Assembly: GCA_944384445.1 (NCBI GenBank)
Contig: CALWTL010000007.1
Span: 1 to 48,075, forward strand
Direction of reading: 5' to 3'
Length of the DNA stretch: 48,075 bases
Origin: an uncultured Clostridia bacterium
GTDB lineage: Bacteria; Bacillota; Clostridia; Christensenellales; UBA1242
Made by a program: the position numbers and the translations under genes. This document shows positions 26,398 to 34,622 of the stretch, one piece after another. The notes under the pieces are model-generated. The model made no database searches and was not told where the DNA came from. It saw only the letters and a list, made by a program, of their open reading frames with translations. How positions within the stretch are numbered: the first letter of the stretch is position 1; each line of letters starts with the position of its first letter.

Positions 26398-27009
26398 TTA
26401 TTTTTTAGTAGTTTTTTTAGTTGTTGTAGATTGTTTTGCATAAGAAGTTGCTTTTGTACTGCTCTTAGGTTTTGCTGTATTAGCACTTTTTGTGCTAGCA
26501 ACTTTTGTAGAAGTTGAACTCTTTTTTACACTTTTATCTTCTGCAATTTTTTTGCTAGTTGTAGGCTTTGGACTTGTATTGTCTTCTTTTTTTGATTTTG
26601 TTGCAGAAGATGTAGTTGATTTTGCAACAGGTTTACTATTAGAAGATTTTTTTGCAGTTGTAGTTTTAGTTGTAGTAGTCTCAGCTTTATTAGAAGATTT
26701 TTTCGCAACTGTTTTAGTAGTTGTATCAGATGTCTTAAGTTTCTTGCTAGTTGATGATTTTACATTGGTAGCCGATTTTTTTGCAACATCTACGTTTTCT
26801 ATTTCATTTGCTTTAGAATTTTCTTCTACAGATTTAGGTACAATATTTTCCTCCATCTGCTCACTTTCTACAGACAAAACTTTTTCTTGAAAATCTGATA
26901 ATATCTTTTTATCTCTTTTGTCCATCCATATTAACAATATTACTAAACCTATAATTATTACAGCCAATATGATAACCATCCACCACCAATTATTTGCTAT
27001 AAAATCCAT
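26398..27009 (-). CDS. Membrane-anchored Ser/Thr/Lys-rich protein, unknown function
   Basis: The N-terminus has a membrane segment (about 8-28) and the motif WMDKRDKKILSDF, shared with the 70-aa neighbour. The rest (about 60-203) is low-complexity, built of KKSST, TTTK and AKKSS units, strongly basic, with almost no hydrophobic residues, much like the tail of eukaryotic histone H1 or bacterial H1-like proteins. A DNA- or teichoic-acid-binding tail is a guess. The start at 27009 is chosen for AAAGGGG 5 nt before it; the frame extends 2 codons further to a GTG. Confidence 0.7.
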   Translation of the reverse strand: MDFIANNWWWMVIILAVIIIGLVILLIWMDKRDKKILSDFQEKVLSVESEQMEENIVPKSVEENSKANEIENVDVAKKSATNVKSSTSKKLKTSDTTTKTVAKKSSNKAETTTTKTTTAKKSSNSKPVAKSTTSSATKSKKEDNTSPKPTTSKKIAEDKSVKKSSTSTKVASTKSANTAKPKSSTKATSYAKQSTTTKKTTKK

Positions 27010-27112
27010 AAACACCCCTTTAATTAATATTCAATATATTATCATGTATAAAAATTTTTTACAAATGATTTTAACATATTTTTAAACAATTTTTTACAAT
27101 TTTTAATTTTAT

Positions 27113-27358
27113 TTATTGTGGTTTATTAATAGAAAGCATCAAATCTATATTTTCTTTTTCTTTATTATATGGTATTTCAATTTTATTACCATTTTCATAC
27201 AAGTAATTAGCATTTCGCATCTTTTTTACCACTTCTGAAATACACTCAAAAGCTTTATCCTTTGTGTATCCTAAATCTTTATATCTTTTAATTATCTTTT
27301 TTATTAATTTCTCTGTGCCAACCAATTGTTTATCTCTTTCATCAATATCCTCAGTCAT
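27113..27358 (-). CDS. Small unknown protein
   Basis: An 81-aa soluble protein, helical and charged, with no motif I recognise. Its start is well supported by AGGAGAAAAT before the ATG, which argues that it is a real gene rather than a chance frame. It lies between the Ser/Thr/Lys-rich membrane protein and spoIVA, on the same strand as both, separated from spoIVA by a terminator. Confidence 0.6.
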   Translation of the reverse strand: MTEDIDERDKQLVGTEKLIKKIIKRYKDLGYTKDKAFECISEVVKKMRNANYLYENGNKIEIPYNKEKENIDLMLSINKPQ

Positions 27359-27427
27359 ATTTTCTCCTACATTTATATCTTAATATAAACATGAGAAAAA
27401 GTCAAATTAATTAATATTTTTAGATAT

Positions 27428-27464
27428 AAAAAAAACTGAACTTAAATCTTTGCCCAGTTTTTTT
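27428..27464 (-). terminator. Terminator of spoIVA
   Basis: AAAAAAACTG pairs with CAGTTTTTTT across a 16-nt loop, followed by T residues on the minus strand, 7 nt after the spoIVA stop. Confidence 0.7.
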
Positions 27465-27470
27465 AATGTA

Positions 27471-28949
27471 TTATAACAAGATGCAGAGTATACCACCTTT
27501 ACCTTCATTTACAATTCGAGATACTGTTCGCCTTAATTTATTTTGAAGATTTTCAGGCATTGAAGTTAATTTATTATTAAGTCCTTCATTCACTAAACTT
27601 TCTAATGATTTGCCAAACATGTTTGTTTGCCAAATACCTTGTGGATTATTCTCAAATTCTTGAAGCAAATATTTAACTAATTCTTCACTTTGTTCGTATC
27701 CGCCCACAATCGGACTAACTTCTGTTTCAACATCAACTTTCATTATATGCAAACTTGGCGCTTGTGCACGAAGTTTTACCCCACATTTACCACCATGACG
27801 CACTATTTCAGGTTCTTTCAATTCCATTTCATCTATTGATGGTATTACAATTCCATAACCTGTTTCATTCACTTTATCAAGTGCAGAACTAATTTTGTCA
27901 TATCGTTTTTTAGCAGTGGTTAAATCTTTTAAACAGTTTACTAACTCATAATCATCTTTAATTTCCATTCCACAACTATAAGATAAAACTTTGTAAAATA
28001 AATCAGGTTTAGGTACAATTTCAAAGCTAACAGCTCCACTACCCATTTCTATATTAGTATTTAGAATTGGTTCAAAATTTTCTGAATTTTCAAATAACAC
28101 TGTATTTGTATCGTATTCTCCAATTCTACTAGCTTTCCCTATCGCATTCATCACGGTATCCAAAATTTCTTTAACTGTTGGATTGTCTGTTGGTAATGGT
28201 TTTAACCATTTAGGTATTTTTATATTTACAACTTCAAGTGGGAACTCTTTTAAAATTTCTGTCATAATATTATCTACATCTTCCTTTTTTAATTCATTAA
28301 CATTCATAATAATTACAGGAGCACTATATTCACTTCGCATGTTATCCGCTAGTTTTTTTACTTTTTCATCTTCTGGAACTGCAGTATTTAAAATAATTAC
28401 AAATGGCTTTCCTGTTGACTGAAGTTGTTTTATTGTCTTTCGCTCTGCCTCCACATAGTTTTCACGCGGAATATCTGTAAAACTTCCATCAGTAGTCAAT
28501 GCAATGGCTATTGTCGAATGTTCTTTTATGACTTTCTCAGTACCTATAACTGCCGCTTGAACAAATGGTATAGCTTCATCACTCCACGGAGTTTTAACTA
28601 ACCTAGGTTTGTCATTTTCATATGCTCCTAAAGCACCATCGACCATATAACCCACTGAATCAATTAATCTGACAGACATAGTGGTATTACCTATCTTAAC
28701 CTTTACTGCTTCATTTGGTACAAATTGTGGTTTTGTAGTCATGACCATGTTTCCCGCACTGGCTTGTGGCAATTCATCATTTGTACGAGTTCTGTCATGT
28801 TTATTAGCAATATTATCCAGTACAAAATTTTGAATAAACTTCTGAATAAAAGTAGATTTCCCACATCTAACTGGACCTACTACACCAATATAAACATCTC
28901 CATTTGTGCGTTTTGCAATGTCTAAGTAGATGTTTGAATTTTTGTCCAT
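27471..28949 (-). CDS. spoIVA: Stage IV sporulation protein A (spore coat ATPase)
   Basis: SpoIVA polymerises on the forespore surface using ATP and is the base on which the coat is built. The start MDKNSNIYLDIAKRTNGD, Walker A GPVRCGKST (25-33), the DSVGYMVDGALGA region and the conserved C-terminus ending GGILCILL match the family over its normal 492-aa length. GGAGG precedes the ATG at good spacing. Since SpoIVA is confined to endospore formers, the organism very likely sporulates or descends from a sporulator. A sigma-E-like promoter lies 20 nt upstream. Confidence 0.98.
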   Translation of the reverse strand: MDKNSNIYLDIAKRTNGDVYIGVVGPVRCGKSTFIQKFIQNFVLDNIANKHDRTRTNDELPQASAGNMVMTTKPQFVPNEAVKVKIGNTTMSVRLIDSVGYMVDGALGAYENDKPRLVKTPWSDEAIPFVQAAVIGTEKVIKEHSTIAIALTTDGSFTDIPRENYVEAERKTIKQLQSTGKPFVIILNTAVPEDEKVKKLADNMRSEYSAPVIIMNVNELKKEDVDNIMTEILKEFPLEVVNIKIPKWLKPLPTDNPTVKEILDTVMNAIGKASRIGEYDTNTVLFENSENFEPILNTNIEMGSGAVSFEIVPKPDLFYKVLSYSCGMEIKDDYELVNCLKDLTTAKKRYDKISSALDKVNETGYGIVIPSIDEMELKEPEIVRHGGKCGVKLRAQAPSLHIMKVDVETEVSPIVGGYEQSEELVKYLLQEFENNPQGIWQTNMFGKSLESLVNEGLNNKLTSMPENLQNKLRRTVSRIVNEGKGGILCILL

Positions 28950-28969
28950 TTAATCCTCCAATCTAACTT

Positions 28970-28999
28970 AATTTATGCATGCCCTATTCTAATTATGAC
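28970..28999 (-). promoter_or_regulatory. Sigma-E-like promoter of spoIVA
   Basis: On the minus strand GTCATAAT (28992-28999), a 14-nt spacer and CATAAATT (28970-28977) resemble the sigma-E consensus (about GTCATATT, CATACANT, 13-15 nt apart). SpoIVA is a sigma-E gene in Bacillus, so the match in site and spacing is meaningful. Confidence 0.65.
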
Positions 29000-29094
29000 A
29001 ATCTTATTCAAATCTAAAATGATTAAACTACTTATCGTTTAAATATTATATTATTATTTGCCCAATTGCTATCATCACAATTATAAAATAAAAA

Positions 29095-29185
29095 AATATA
29101 ACGTTCAATTCAAATAAAATATTTTAGAAAAATCATATAATTTTTATATATTATATTTTATTTAAAAATTTTAAAACGTTATATT
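29095..29185. repeat. Long imperfect inverted repeat / terminator
   Basis: AATATAACGTT (29095-29105) is repeated inverted as AACGTTATATT (29175-29185). An inner pair, AAATAAAATAT (29112-29122) and ATATTTTATTT (29153-29163), adds 11 bp. The element forms a hairpin of about 90 nt; on the minus strand a T-run follows. It may be the terminator of the 29209-31103 unit or a small mobile palindrome. Confidence 0.55.
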
Positions 29186-29208
29186 ACTATTATAAACATA
29201 TATAAATA

Positions 29209-29820
29209 TTAGTTGTTATCTTGTTTTTTACCGCCTAAATTAAAAACCTTCATTATTTCTTCAAGACTCATAGTTGGATGCAATGCTTCGTTAAAATCAA
29301 ATCCACTTGTCGATGAATTATTAATTAAATCATCGCTAGGTCCGCCTCTTTTTTCATCTCCACCAATTTTTTTTGTATCAAAACAATCTATTATATTGTG
29401 CAACAATTTTTTTATTGGATCATCAACCATAGTTTGTTTTTTCATATCATAAGATAAATTATTATTATTTTTTTCTCTTAAATCATTAAATACCAATGTT
29501 TTAAACTTATCTGACATATCTTTCAATTTTGTATCTTTTGCTAGTTCGGGATATCTTGTATACAATTCATTAATAATTTGTTCCATTCTTAAATACATCA
29601 ATCTACTGCGTTGAATATCTAATAAATACAATTTCTTTCTACTAGATTCTAATTGATTTGCATGTTCCATACTTGCAATAATAGCACTGGAAATAGATTG
29701 TTCTTTTTTCTTATATTCATCTACAACCGCTCGAAGCTTATTAATCGTTTGACGTTGTTCAGCAACGGTCGCTTCTAACTCTGAAATTTTAGATTGATAT
29801 TCATTATCCTTTTTTTCCAT
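29209..29820 (-). CDS. Coiled-coil protein, unknown function
   Basis: Residues 5-75 form a strong coiled coil (SELEATVAEQRQTINKLRAVVDEYKKKEQ). A helical middle (about 75-125, IQRSRLMYLRMEQIINELY) and a Gly/Asp/Asn-rich tail with an LEEIMKVF helix follow. The heptad part and the SAIIASMEHANQLESS stretch recall DivIVA-type cell-pole proteins, but no DivIVA N-terminal domain is seen. The start at 29820 follows GGAG; the frame extends 1 codon further to a GTG. It overlaps the next gene by 17 bp and belongs to the lgt unit. Confidence 0.65.
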   Translation of the reverse strand: MEKKDNEYQSKISELEATVAEQRQTINKLRAVVDEYKKKEQSISSAIIASMEHANQLESSRKKLYLLDIQRSRLMYLRMEQIINELYTRYPELAKDTKLKDMSDKFKTLVFNDLREKNNNNLSYDMKKQTMVDDPIKKLLHNIIDCFDTKKIGGDEKRGGPSDDLINNSSTSGFDFNEALHPTMSLEEIMKVFNLGGKKQDNN

Positions 29821-30319
29821 CACTATTACTCCTTTTTTTCGACATAATTATATTTATTACAAAATATCCAATAAACCACGCTATTATTAATCCAATCATC
29901 CACCATAAATTGATAAGTTTTTGTACGAATAATAATGTAATTAAGCCAAAACCTAAGAATAAAATAAAAATTTTAAATTGAATTTTGTCTTTAAAATATA
30001 TTGCTGTACAAATACTAGCAAAAGCAATTGCAAATAAATAATAAGGCCAAAATTGATTAACATCAAGATTGAAACGTGTCTGACCAAAGTATAACACAAA
30101 ATTTAATATACCGCAAACAAATAATGCAATTCCGAAAAACATACTGCTATCTAATTTTAAATTAAAAGCTCTAGCAATCAACAAGATACCAATCAAAATA
30201 AGACTCACAGCAAAACTAATTCTAAAAAATGGAAAATCTATTGGCAAAAGGTCCAAAATGAAACATATAATATTTACTAAAAGAACAGAATAATAAAGAA
30301 TTTTAGACTTCTTACCCAT
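29804..30319 (-). CDS. Multi-pass membrane protein, unknown function
   Basis: This 171-aa protein has about six membrane segments (about 7-25, 32-50, 60-80, 90-107, 115-131, 135-158) and few polar residues; none match a family I know. It overlaps lgt by 8 bp upstream and the coiled-coil gene by 17 bp downstream, so the three genes are tightly coupled in translation. A GAGG site lies before its ATG inside lgt. Confidence 0.68.
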   Translation of the reverse strand: MGKKSKILYYSVLLVNIICFILDLLPIDFPFFRISFAVSLILIGILLIARAFNLKLDSSMFFGIALFVCGILNFVLYFGQTRFNLDVNQFWPYYLFAIAFASICTAIYFKDKIQFKIFILFLGFGLITLLFVQKLINLWWMIGLIIAWFIGYFVINIIMSKKRSNSDGKKG

Positions 30320-31103
30320 TTTTTAACCTCAATTTTTTCTTGTATTGATTAATAACTAACACAATCAAACCAGCAATAACTAAAATAATACTTAACAACT
30401 GTGAAACTCTTATTCCAGTAGTGCCAATATACAATGAATCCGAACGTAGTCCCTCTATAAATGCTCTACCAATTCCATACCAAATTAAATATGTTGCAGT
30501 TGTTGTTCCAGTAATCTTTGACGAATAAAATGTTTTAATTAAAATTATAACTCCGATTAAATTCCATATACTTTCATAAAAAAATGTCGCTTGATACCAT
30601 GCTTGCTTATCTTCAATCCAAACAGCATATGGAAACCATTGTAAATTTTCGTTTGTCACTAAATTACCATAAGCTTCTTGATTAAAGAAATTTCCCCATC
30701 TGCCTAATGCCTGTCCCAACAACAGACATGGAACACAAATATCACATATTACACCTAAAATTTTGATATTTTTTTTAATAAGACAAAATATAATGATGCC
30801 AATTAAACAACCAATTACACCACCATAAATTGCAAGACCTCCTTGCCTTAATTTAAATAATTCCCAAAATGAATAATCATATTCATAAAAAATGCAATAA
30901 TAAAGTCTTGCTCCAATAACTGCACATGGTAATATAATTAAAGCTAGTAAAATTATATCATCGCTCTTTATACCCTTTTTTTTTGCCAATTTGCAAGCTA
31001 AAACAATTCCAAATAACATAGAAAGAGCCATAATTAAGCCATAAAACTTAATTTCTAAACTTCCTATAGTAAATCCATCTGGTGGAATATAGTATAAATT
31101 CAT
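30312..31103 (-). CDS. lgt: Prolipoprotein diacylglyceryl transferase
   Basis: Lgt moves diacylglycerol from phosphatidylglycerol onto the Cys of prolipoproteins, the first step in lipoprotein maturation at the membrane. The signature GRWGNFFNQE, the FYGLIMALSMLFG and GGLAIYGGVIG segments and about seven membrane helices identify it. The start at 31103 is chosen because a -10 box lies 7 nt before that ATG with no Shine-Dalgarno; the frame also runs to a TTG at 31139, which lies inside the promoter. It is the first gene of a three-gene unit with an unknown membrane protein and a coiled-coil protein. Confidence 0.94.
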   Translation of the reverse strand: MNLYYIPPDGFTIGSLEIKFYGLIMALSMLFGIVLACKLAKKKGIKSDDIILLALIILPCAVIGARLYYCIFYEYDYSFWELFKLRQGGLAIYGGVIGCLIGIIIFCLIKKNIKILGVICDICVPCLLLGQALGRWGNFFNQEAYGNLVTNENLQWFPYAVWIEDKQAWYQATFFYESIWNLIGVIILIKTFYSSKITGTTTATYLIWYGIGRAFIEGLRSDSLYIGTTGIRVSQLLSIILVIAGLIVLVINQYKKKLRLKNG

Positions 31104-31110
31104 ACTAATG

Positions 31111-31139
31111 ATTATAAATTTAGTTAAAAATAAAATCAA
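31111..31139 (-). promoter_or_regulatory. lgt promoter, predicted leaderless transcript
   Basis: On the minus strand TTGATT (31134-31139), a 17-nt spacer and perfect TATAAT (31111-31116) leave 7 nt before the ATG. Confidence 0.7.
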
Positions 31140-31202
31140 CTAAATTTTTAGTTCATTTATAAAATCATTTTCTAAAAAATAAAAATAATAATTAAATTTG
31201 TC

Positions 31203-31230
31203 AAAAAAAAATATCGTGATAACACGATAT
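31203..31230 (-). terminator. Terminator of the WG-repeat gene
   Basis: ATATCGTG/CACGATAT with a 4-nt loop is followed on the minus strand by nine T. Confidence 0.85.
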
Positions 31231-31235
31231 AATTT

Positions 31236-32150
31236 TTAAACATGTAAACTTAATAAATTTTCTATATGTGAACTCAAACAAGTATATAATCTATCATATA
31301 TTCCTGCATTTTTTCCAATATTGTTAAATTCCATAACTAAGTCATATAGTTCAAAATTTTTAATTCCCTTTGCCATATCGTCAAATTCGTTATAAATTTT
31401 TTGTTCATCATCATACATCTTTTCAATAATTTGCTCAGAATTTATATTTAATTGTTCACCTATATCCAAATCTTTATTTATATCTTCTAATACCGTATTT
31501 GCTTTATAATAGTACTGATTAATCTTAACTATAAAATATGCAATCATTCTTTCTTTACTAGCTATAGTTTGTCTTTTTAAAGATTGTTTGTTTGCATAAT
31601 CTTCCAATTGTTTTAATCTGTCATCACTCTCTCTACCATTAATTTCTTTTATTTCAGTAGCATACATAATTGGGGATGAAAAAATAGTAGGAATAGCTTC
31701 GCAAAATTCATTTTCAAATCTATTTATAACACCATATTTCCCATTTCTTTTTACACTATAAAAGCCTTCGCTAATAAATTTTATTTCATCGTAAATAAAC
31801 GGAACCAATTCTTGACCATTTGAATTGATAATTCCATATTTTTCACCAAATTTTACAAGAAATAAATCAGTATCTTCATTTATTTTAACAATTTTGTCAT
31901 ATTTAGCTTTTACAATTTCATTTCCATTAGTATTTAATAACCCATATTTGTTATTTACAATAAAAATAGCAACGTTTGATGTAAATTTTTTTATTTTTTC
32001 ATATTTTACTTTACTTATCAATTTATTTGTAATTTTATCATACATACCAAACATTCCTGTTTTCTCATCTTTTGCTAAATATAAAAATAAATTACCATCT
32101 GCCAATAAAGATTCATCAGTTCTAATAATTTTTTTAAATAATAATCCCAT
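31236..32150 (-). CDS. WG-repeat protein
   Basis: Residues 30-150 hold three to four WG-type repeats (KYGLLNTNGNEIV, KYGIINSNGQELVPF, KYGVINRF), beta-strand modules used as interaction surfaces. The rest (about 165-304) is a long helical region with no known domain. Such proteins occur in gut Bacillota, with unclear roles. The start at 32150 follows GGAG at 6 nt; the frame extends 2 codons further to a TTG. It is a single-gene unit. Confidence 0.75.
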   Translation of the reverse strand: MGLLFKKIIRTDESLLADGNLFLYLAKDEKTGMFGMYDKITNKLISKVKYEKIKKFTSNVAIFIVNNKYGLLNTNGNEIVKAKYDKIVKINEDTDLFLVKFGEKYGIINSNGQELVPFIYDEIKFISEGFYSVKRNGKYGVINRFENEFCEAIPTIFSSPIMYATEIKEINGRESDDRLKQLEDYANKQSLKRQTIASKERMIAYFIVKINQYYYKANTVLEDINKDLDIGEQLNINSEQIIEKMYDDEQKIYNEFDDMAKGIKNFELYDLVMEFNNIGKNAGIYDRLYTCLSSHIENLLSLHV

Positions 32151-32298
32151 ACACAACTCCTTTCCTTTGTATAATGAATATTATATATAATATCAGTAGT
32201 ATAATATTTTGTCAATATTTACGCTATTATATTCGTAAATTATTTAGCGACTATTATAATTATTAAGCTATCATAATTATTATTGTTTATAATATATG

Positions 32299-32328
32299 TT
32301 AACAATTAATATCAACTAATCATACATT
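32299..32328 (+). promoter_or_regulatory. glmM promoter, possibly leaderless
   Basis: TTAACA (32299-32304), an 18-nt spacer and TACATT (32323-32328) leave 5 nt before the ATG, which has no Shine-Dalgarno. A perfect TATAAT further upstream (about 32289) could give a longer leader, so this is the weakest member of the class. Confidence 0.45.
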
Positions 32329-32333
32329 TTAAT

Positions 32334-33608
32334 ATGAAATATTTTGGAACCGATGGAATAAGAGGAATCGTAGAAAAAAATTTTGATAATAAATTAATAA
32401 AAAAAATAGCACGTGGATTAGTTCGTTTTTATAATAAAAGCAAAATAAAAAGAACATTATTGGTAGGAAATGATTCAAGAATAAGTAGTGATTACATTTT
32501 ATCTATTGTTGAATCAATATTATTGAAATATGGTATAAGAATAGATAACGTAGGAATTTGCTCAAGTCCATGTCTAGCTTATATTTCAAAAAAATTTAAC
32601 TATCCTTTAGCAATGATGATAAGTGCGTCACACAATTCAAGCGAATATAATGGTATTAAGTTTTTCAACTCAAATGGTGAAAAAATTAGCGATCAAGCCG
32701 AAACAATATTAGAAAATTTAATGGATTCAAATTGCTCTTTAGGAAAACAAAATTTTGCTTTAAGAAAAAATGTATCTTATTTAAAAGATTACTACATAGC
32801 TTACCTTAAAGAATTAAAGCATTTTGATTTTCCATTAATTATAGATTGTGCTAATGGCGGAGCAAGTGATATTTGCAAATCAGTATTTAAAAAATCTAAA
32901 ATTGTTCACTCTAATTATGATGGCCATAACATAAATGTTAATTCAGGCTGCACAAACATTGAATTTATGCGTTCACTCTGTATGAAAAACCACAAATTAG
33001 GTTTAGCCTTTGATGGTGACGCAGATAGAGTTAAAATTATAGATGAAAACGGAAATATTATTTCAGGTGATAAAATAATCTATATTTTATCCAAATTTTA
33101 TTTGAAACCAAACGATAAAATTGTAGGAACTATATATTCCAACATAGGACTAGAAGAATCATTAAAAAAACATAACATTGAATTAATAAGAGCAAATGTT
33201 GGAGATAAAAATCTATATAATTTAATGACAAAGCACAATGCAATTATTGGTGGAGAAGATGCAGGTCATATTATAATAAAACCATATTTAAATACTGGAG
33301 ATGGAGTCTTAATTGGGATATTAATTTGTAATATATTAAATATAACAAAATTAAAAATATCAGATTTGTTAAGAGATTATACAGAATACCATCAAACTCA
33401 TTCTACTATTAATATAAATAAGAATTTTAAAATAAACGAAAATCTAAATCTATTAATAAAAAAATATGAAAACGAAGGTGCTAAAATTATAATACGCCCT
33501 AGTGGAACTGAACCGGTACTCAGGATAATGGCTGAACATATTGATGAAAAAAGTTCAAAAAATATTGTTGATGTTTTAAAAAAATATATACTAAACTATT
33601 GTATATAA
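32334..33608 (+). CDS. glmM: Phosphoglucosamine mutase
   Basis: GlmM turns glucosamine-6-phosphate into glucosamine-1-phosphate for UDP-GlcNAc and wall synthesis. MKYFGTDGIRG, the phosphoserine loop SASHNS (S99), the metal loop DGDADR (D227, D229, D231), GGEDAGH (sugar loop) and RPSGTEPVLR (phosphate binding) are seen. The loop reads SASHNS where most GlmM proteins have SASHNP. At 424 aa it is slightly short (about 448 typical). It has no Shine-Dalgarno. Confidence 0.95.
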   Translation: MKYFGTDGIRGIVEKNFDNKLIKKIARGLVRFYNKSKIKRTLLVGNDSRISSDYILSIVESILLKYGIRIDNVGICSSPCLAYISKKFNYPLAMMISASHNSSEYNGIKFFNSNGEKISDQAETILENLMDSNCSLGKQNFALRKNVSYLKDYYIAYLKELKHFDFPLIIDCANGGASDICKSVFKKSKIVHSNYDGHNINVNSGCTNIEFMRSLCMKNHKLGLAFDGDADRVKIIDENGNIISGDKIIYILSKFYLKPNDKIVGTIYSNIGLEESLKKHNIELIRANVGDKNLYNLMTKHNAIIGGEDAGHIIIKPYLNTGDGVLIGILICNILNITKLKISDLLRDYTEYHQTHSTININKNFKINENLNLLIKKYENEGAKIIIRPSGTEPVLRIMAEHIDEKSSKNIVDVLKKYILNYCI

Positions 33609-33719
33609 TTCTTTAATTAGTATTACATATTGATAATATAATATTATTTTCAAACTAGAATTAAAAAAATAATTTTTTTATAAAAATAATTAATGTTTTT
33701 ATATTTTTTATGTTTTTAT

Positions 33720-33748
33720 TTGCAAAAAAATAAAATTTTTGATATATT
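33720..33748 (+). promoter_or_regulatory. ung promoter, predicted leaderless transcript
   Basis: TTGCAA (33720-33725), a 17-nt spacer and TATATT (33743-33748) leave 6 nt before the ATG, which has no Shine-Dalgarno. Confidence 0.65.
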
Positions 33749-33754
33749 TTTAAT

Positions 33755-34420
33755 ATGAATTATGTTTTATCAAAAGATTGGAGTGAAATATTAAAAAATA
33801 GATTTCCTTACGAATATAAAAAAAATTTATTTTCATGGTTGGAAAATGAATATAATAATAATACTGTTTATCCACCAAAAGAAAAAATTTTCAATGCTTT
33901 AAATCTTGTACCGTTAAAAAATGTAAAAGTCGTTATAATTGGTCAAGATCCTTACCATATAAAAGGTCAAGCAGATGGCCTAGCATTTAGTTGTCATAAC
34001 GGAACACCCCAACCTAGTTTAAAAAATATTTTCAAAGAAATCAGTGATGATTTAGGAATTAGTATGAGTTCGTCCACCGACCTTACTCCTTGGGCAAATC
34101 AAGGTGTATTGCTTTTGAATACAAGTCTAACAGTTATTGAACATAAACCATCATCTCACTCAAATGAGTTATGGCATACATTTACTCGTGAAATAGTAAA
34201 AATATTAAATGAACAAGATACACCAATAGTTTTTATGCTTTGGGGAAATCATGCAAAATCATTTATCCCTTTTTTAAATAATCCGAAGCATTTAATTTTG
34301 ACAGCTAATCACCCAAGTCCATTTTCAGCATATTCAGGATTTTTTGGTTGTAAGCATTTTAGTAAATGCAATAAATTTTTAATTGATAATGGACTAAGTC
34401 CTATTGATTGGAAAATCTAA
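33755..34420 (+). CDS. ung: Uracil-DNA glycosylase (family 1)
   Basis: Ung removes uracil from DNA left by cytosine deamination or dUTP incorporation. The catalytic Asp is D65 in GQDPYH, with the uracil-binding NTSLTVIEHKPSSHS and the minor-groove loop HPSPFSAYSGFFG. The 221-aa length is normal. It is transcribed as a separate unit with no Shine-Dalgarno. Confidence 0.97.
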   Translation: MNYVLSKDWSEILKNRFPYEYKKNLFSWLENEYNNNTVYPPKEKIFNALNLVPLKNVKVVIIGQDPYHIKGQADGLAFSCHNGTPQPSLKNIFKEISDDLGISMSSSTDLTPWANQGVLLLNTSLTVIEHKPSSHSNELWHTFTREIVKILNEQDTPIVFMLWGNHAKSFIPFLNNPKHLILTANHPSPFSAYSGFFGCKHFSKCNKFLIDNGLSPIDWKI

Positions 34421-34437
34421 AAATTTATTATTTTGTA

Positions 34438-34466
34438 TTGAAATTTTTTATAAATCATTATATAAT
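34438..34466 (+). promoter_or_regulatory. Promoter of the 22-aa membrane peptide
   Basis: TTGAAA (34438-34443), a 17-nt spacer and perfect TATAAT (34461-34466) leave 7 nt before an ATG at 34474. Confidence 0.65.
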
Positions 34467-34473
34467 ATAACAT

Positions 34474-34542
34474 ATGAACATTTTAACTTTTATTGTAGGT
34501 CTATTTATTTTAGGTTTAGCATTTTTACCAATCAAATTGTAA
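34474..34542 (+). CDS. Predicted 22-aa membrane peptide
   Basis: A short frame from ATG 34474 to TAA encodes MNILTFIVGLFILGLAFL then PIKL, one hydrophobic helix with a basic end, the shape of regulatory membrane micropeptides. It has its own consensus promoter at the leaderless spacing and a small hairpin with a T-run downstream. It is not like SpoVM or KdpF as far as I can see. It could be an independent gene or a chance frame; the promoter, spacing and hydrophobic pattern favour a gene. Confidence 0.5.
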   Translation: MNILTFIVGLFILGLAFLPIKL

Positions 34543-34554
34543 TTGATTTTTTTT

Positions 34555-34573
34555 ATAAAAGTGCTTTTATTTT
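34555..34573 (+). terminator. Small hairpin after the peptide
   Basis: ATAAAA-GTGC-TTTTAT followed by TTT, a weak terminator. Confidence 0.4.
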
Positions 34574-34590
34574 AGCAAAATATTGAAATA

Positions 34591-34619
34591 AAAATTGATA
34601 TTTAAAAAGGTCAATTTTA
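34591..34619 (-). terminator. Terminator of acpS
   Basis: AAAATTGA/TCAATTTT with a 12-nt loop lies right after the acpS stop on the minus strand, with T residues following. Confidence 0.6.
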
Positions 34620-34622
34620 TTT

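Noticed and set aside
26492..26890. 132-codon frame opposite the Ser/Thr/Lys-rich gene
   Set aside because: It is the antisense shadow of low-complexity coding sequence, with no ribosome site or promoter.
34474..34542. The 22-aa peptide as SpoVM
   Set aside because: SpoVM is an amphipathic 26-aa peptide with a different sequence; this one is a plain hydrophobic helix.
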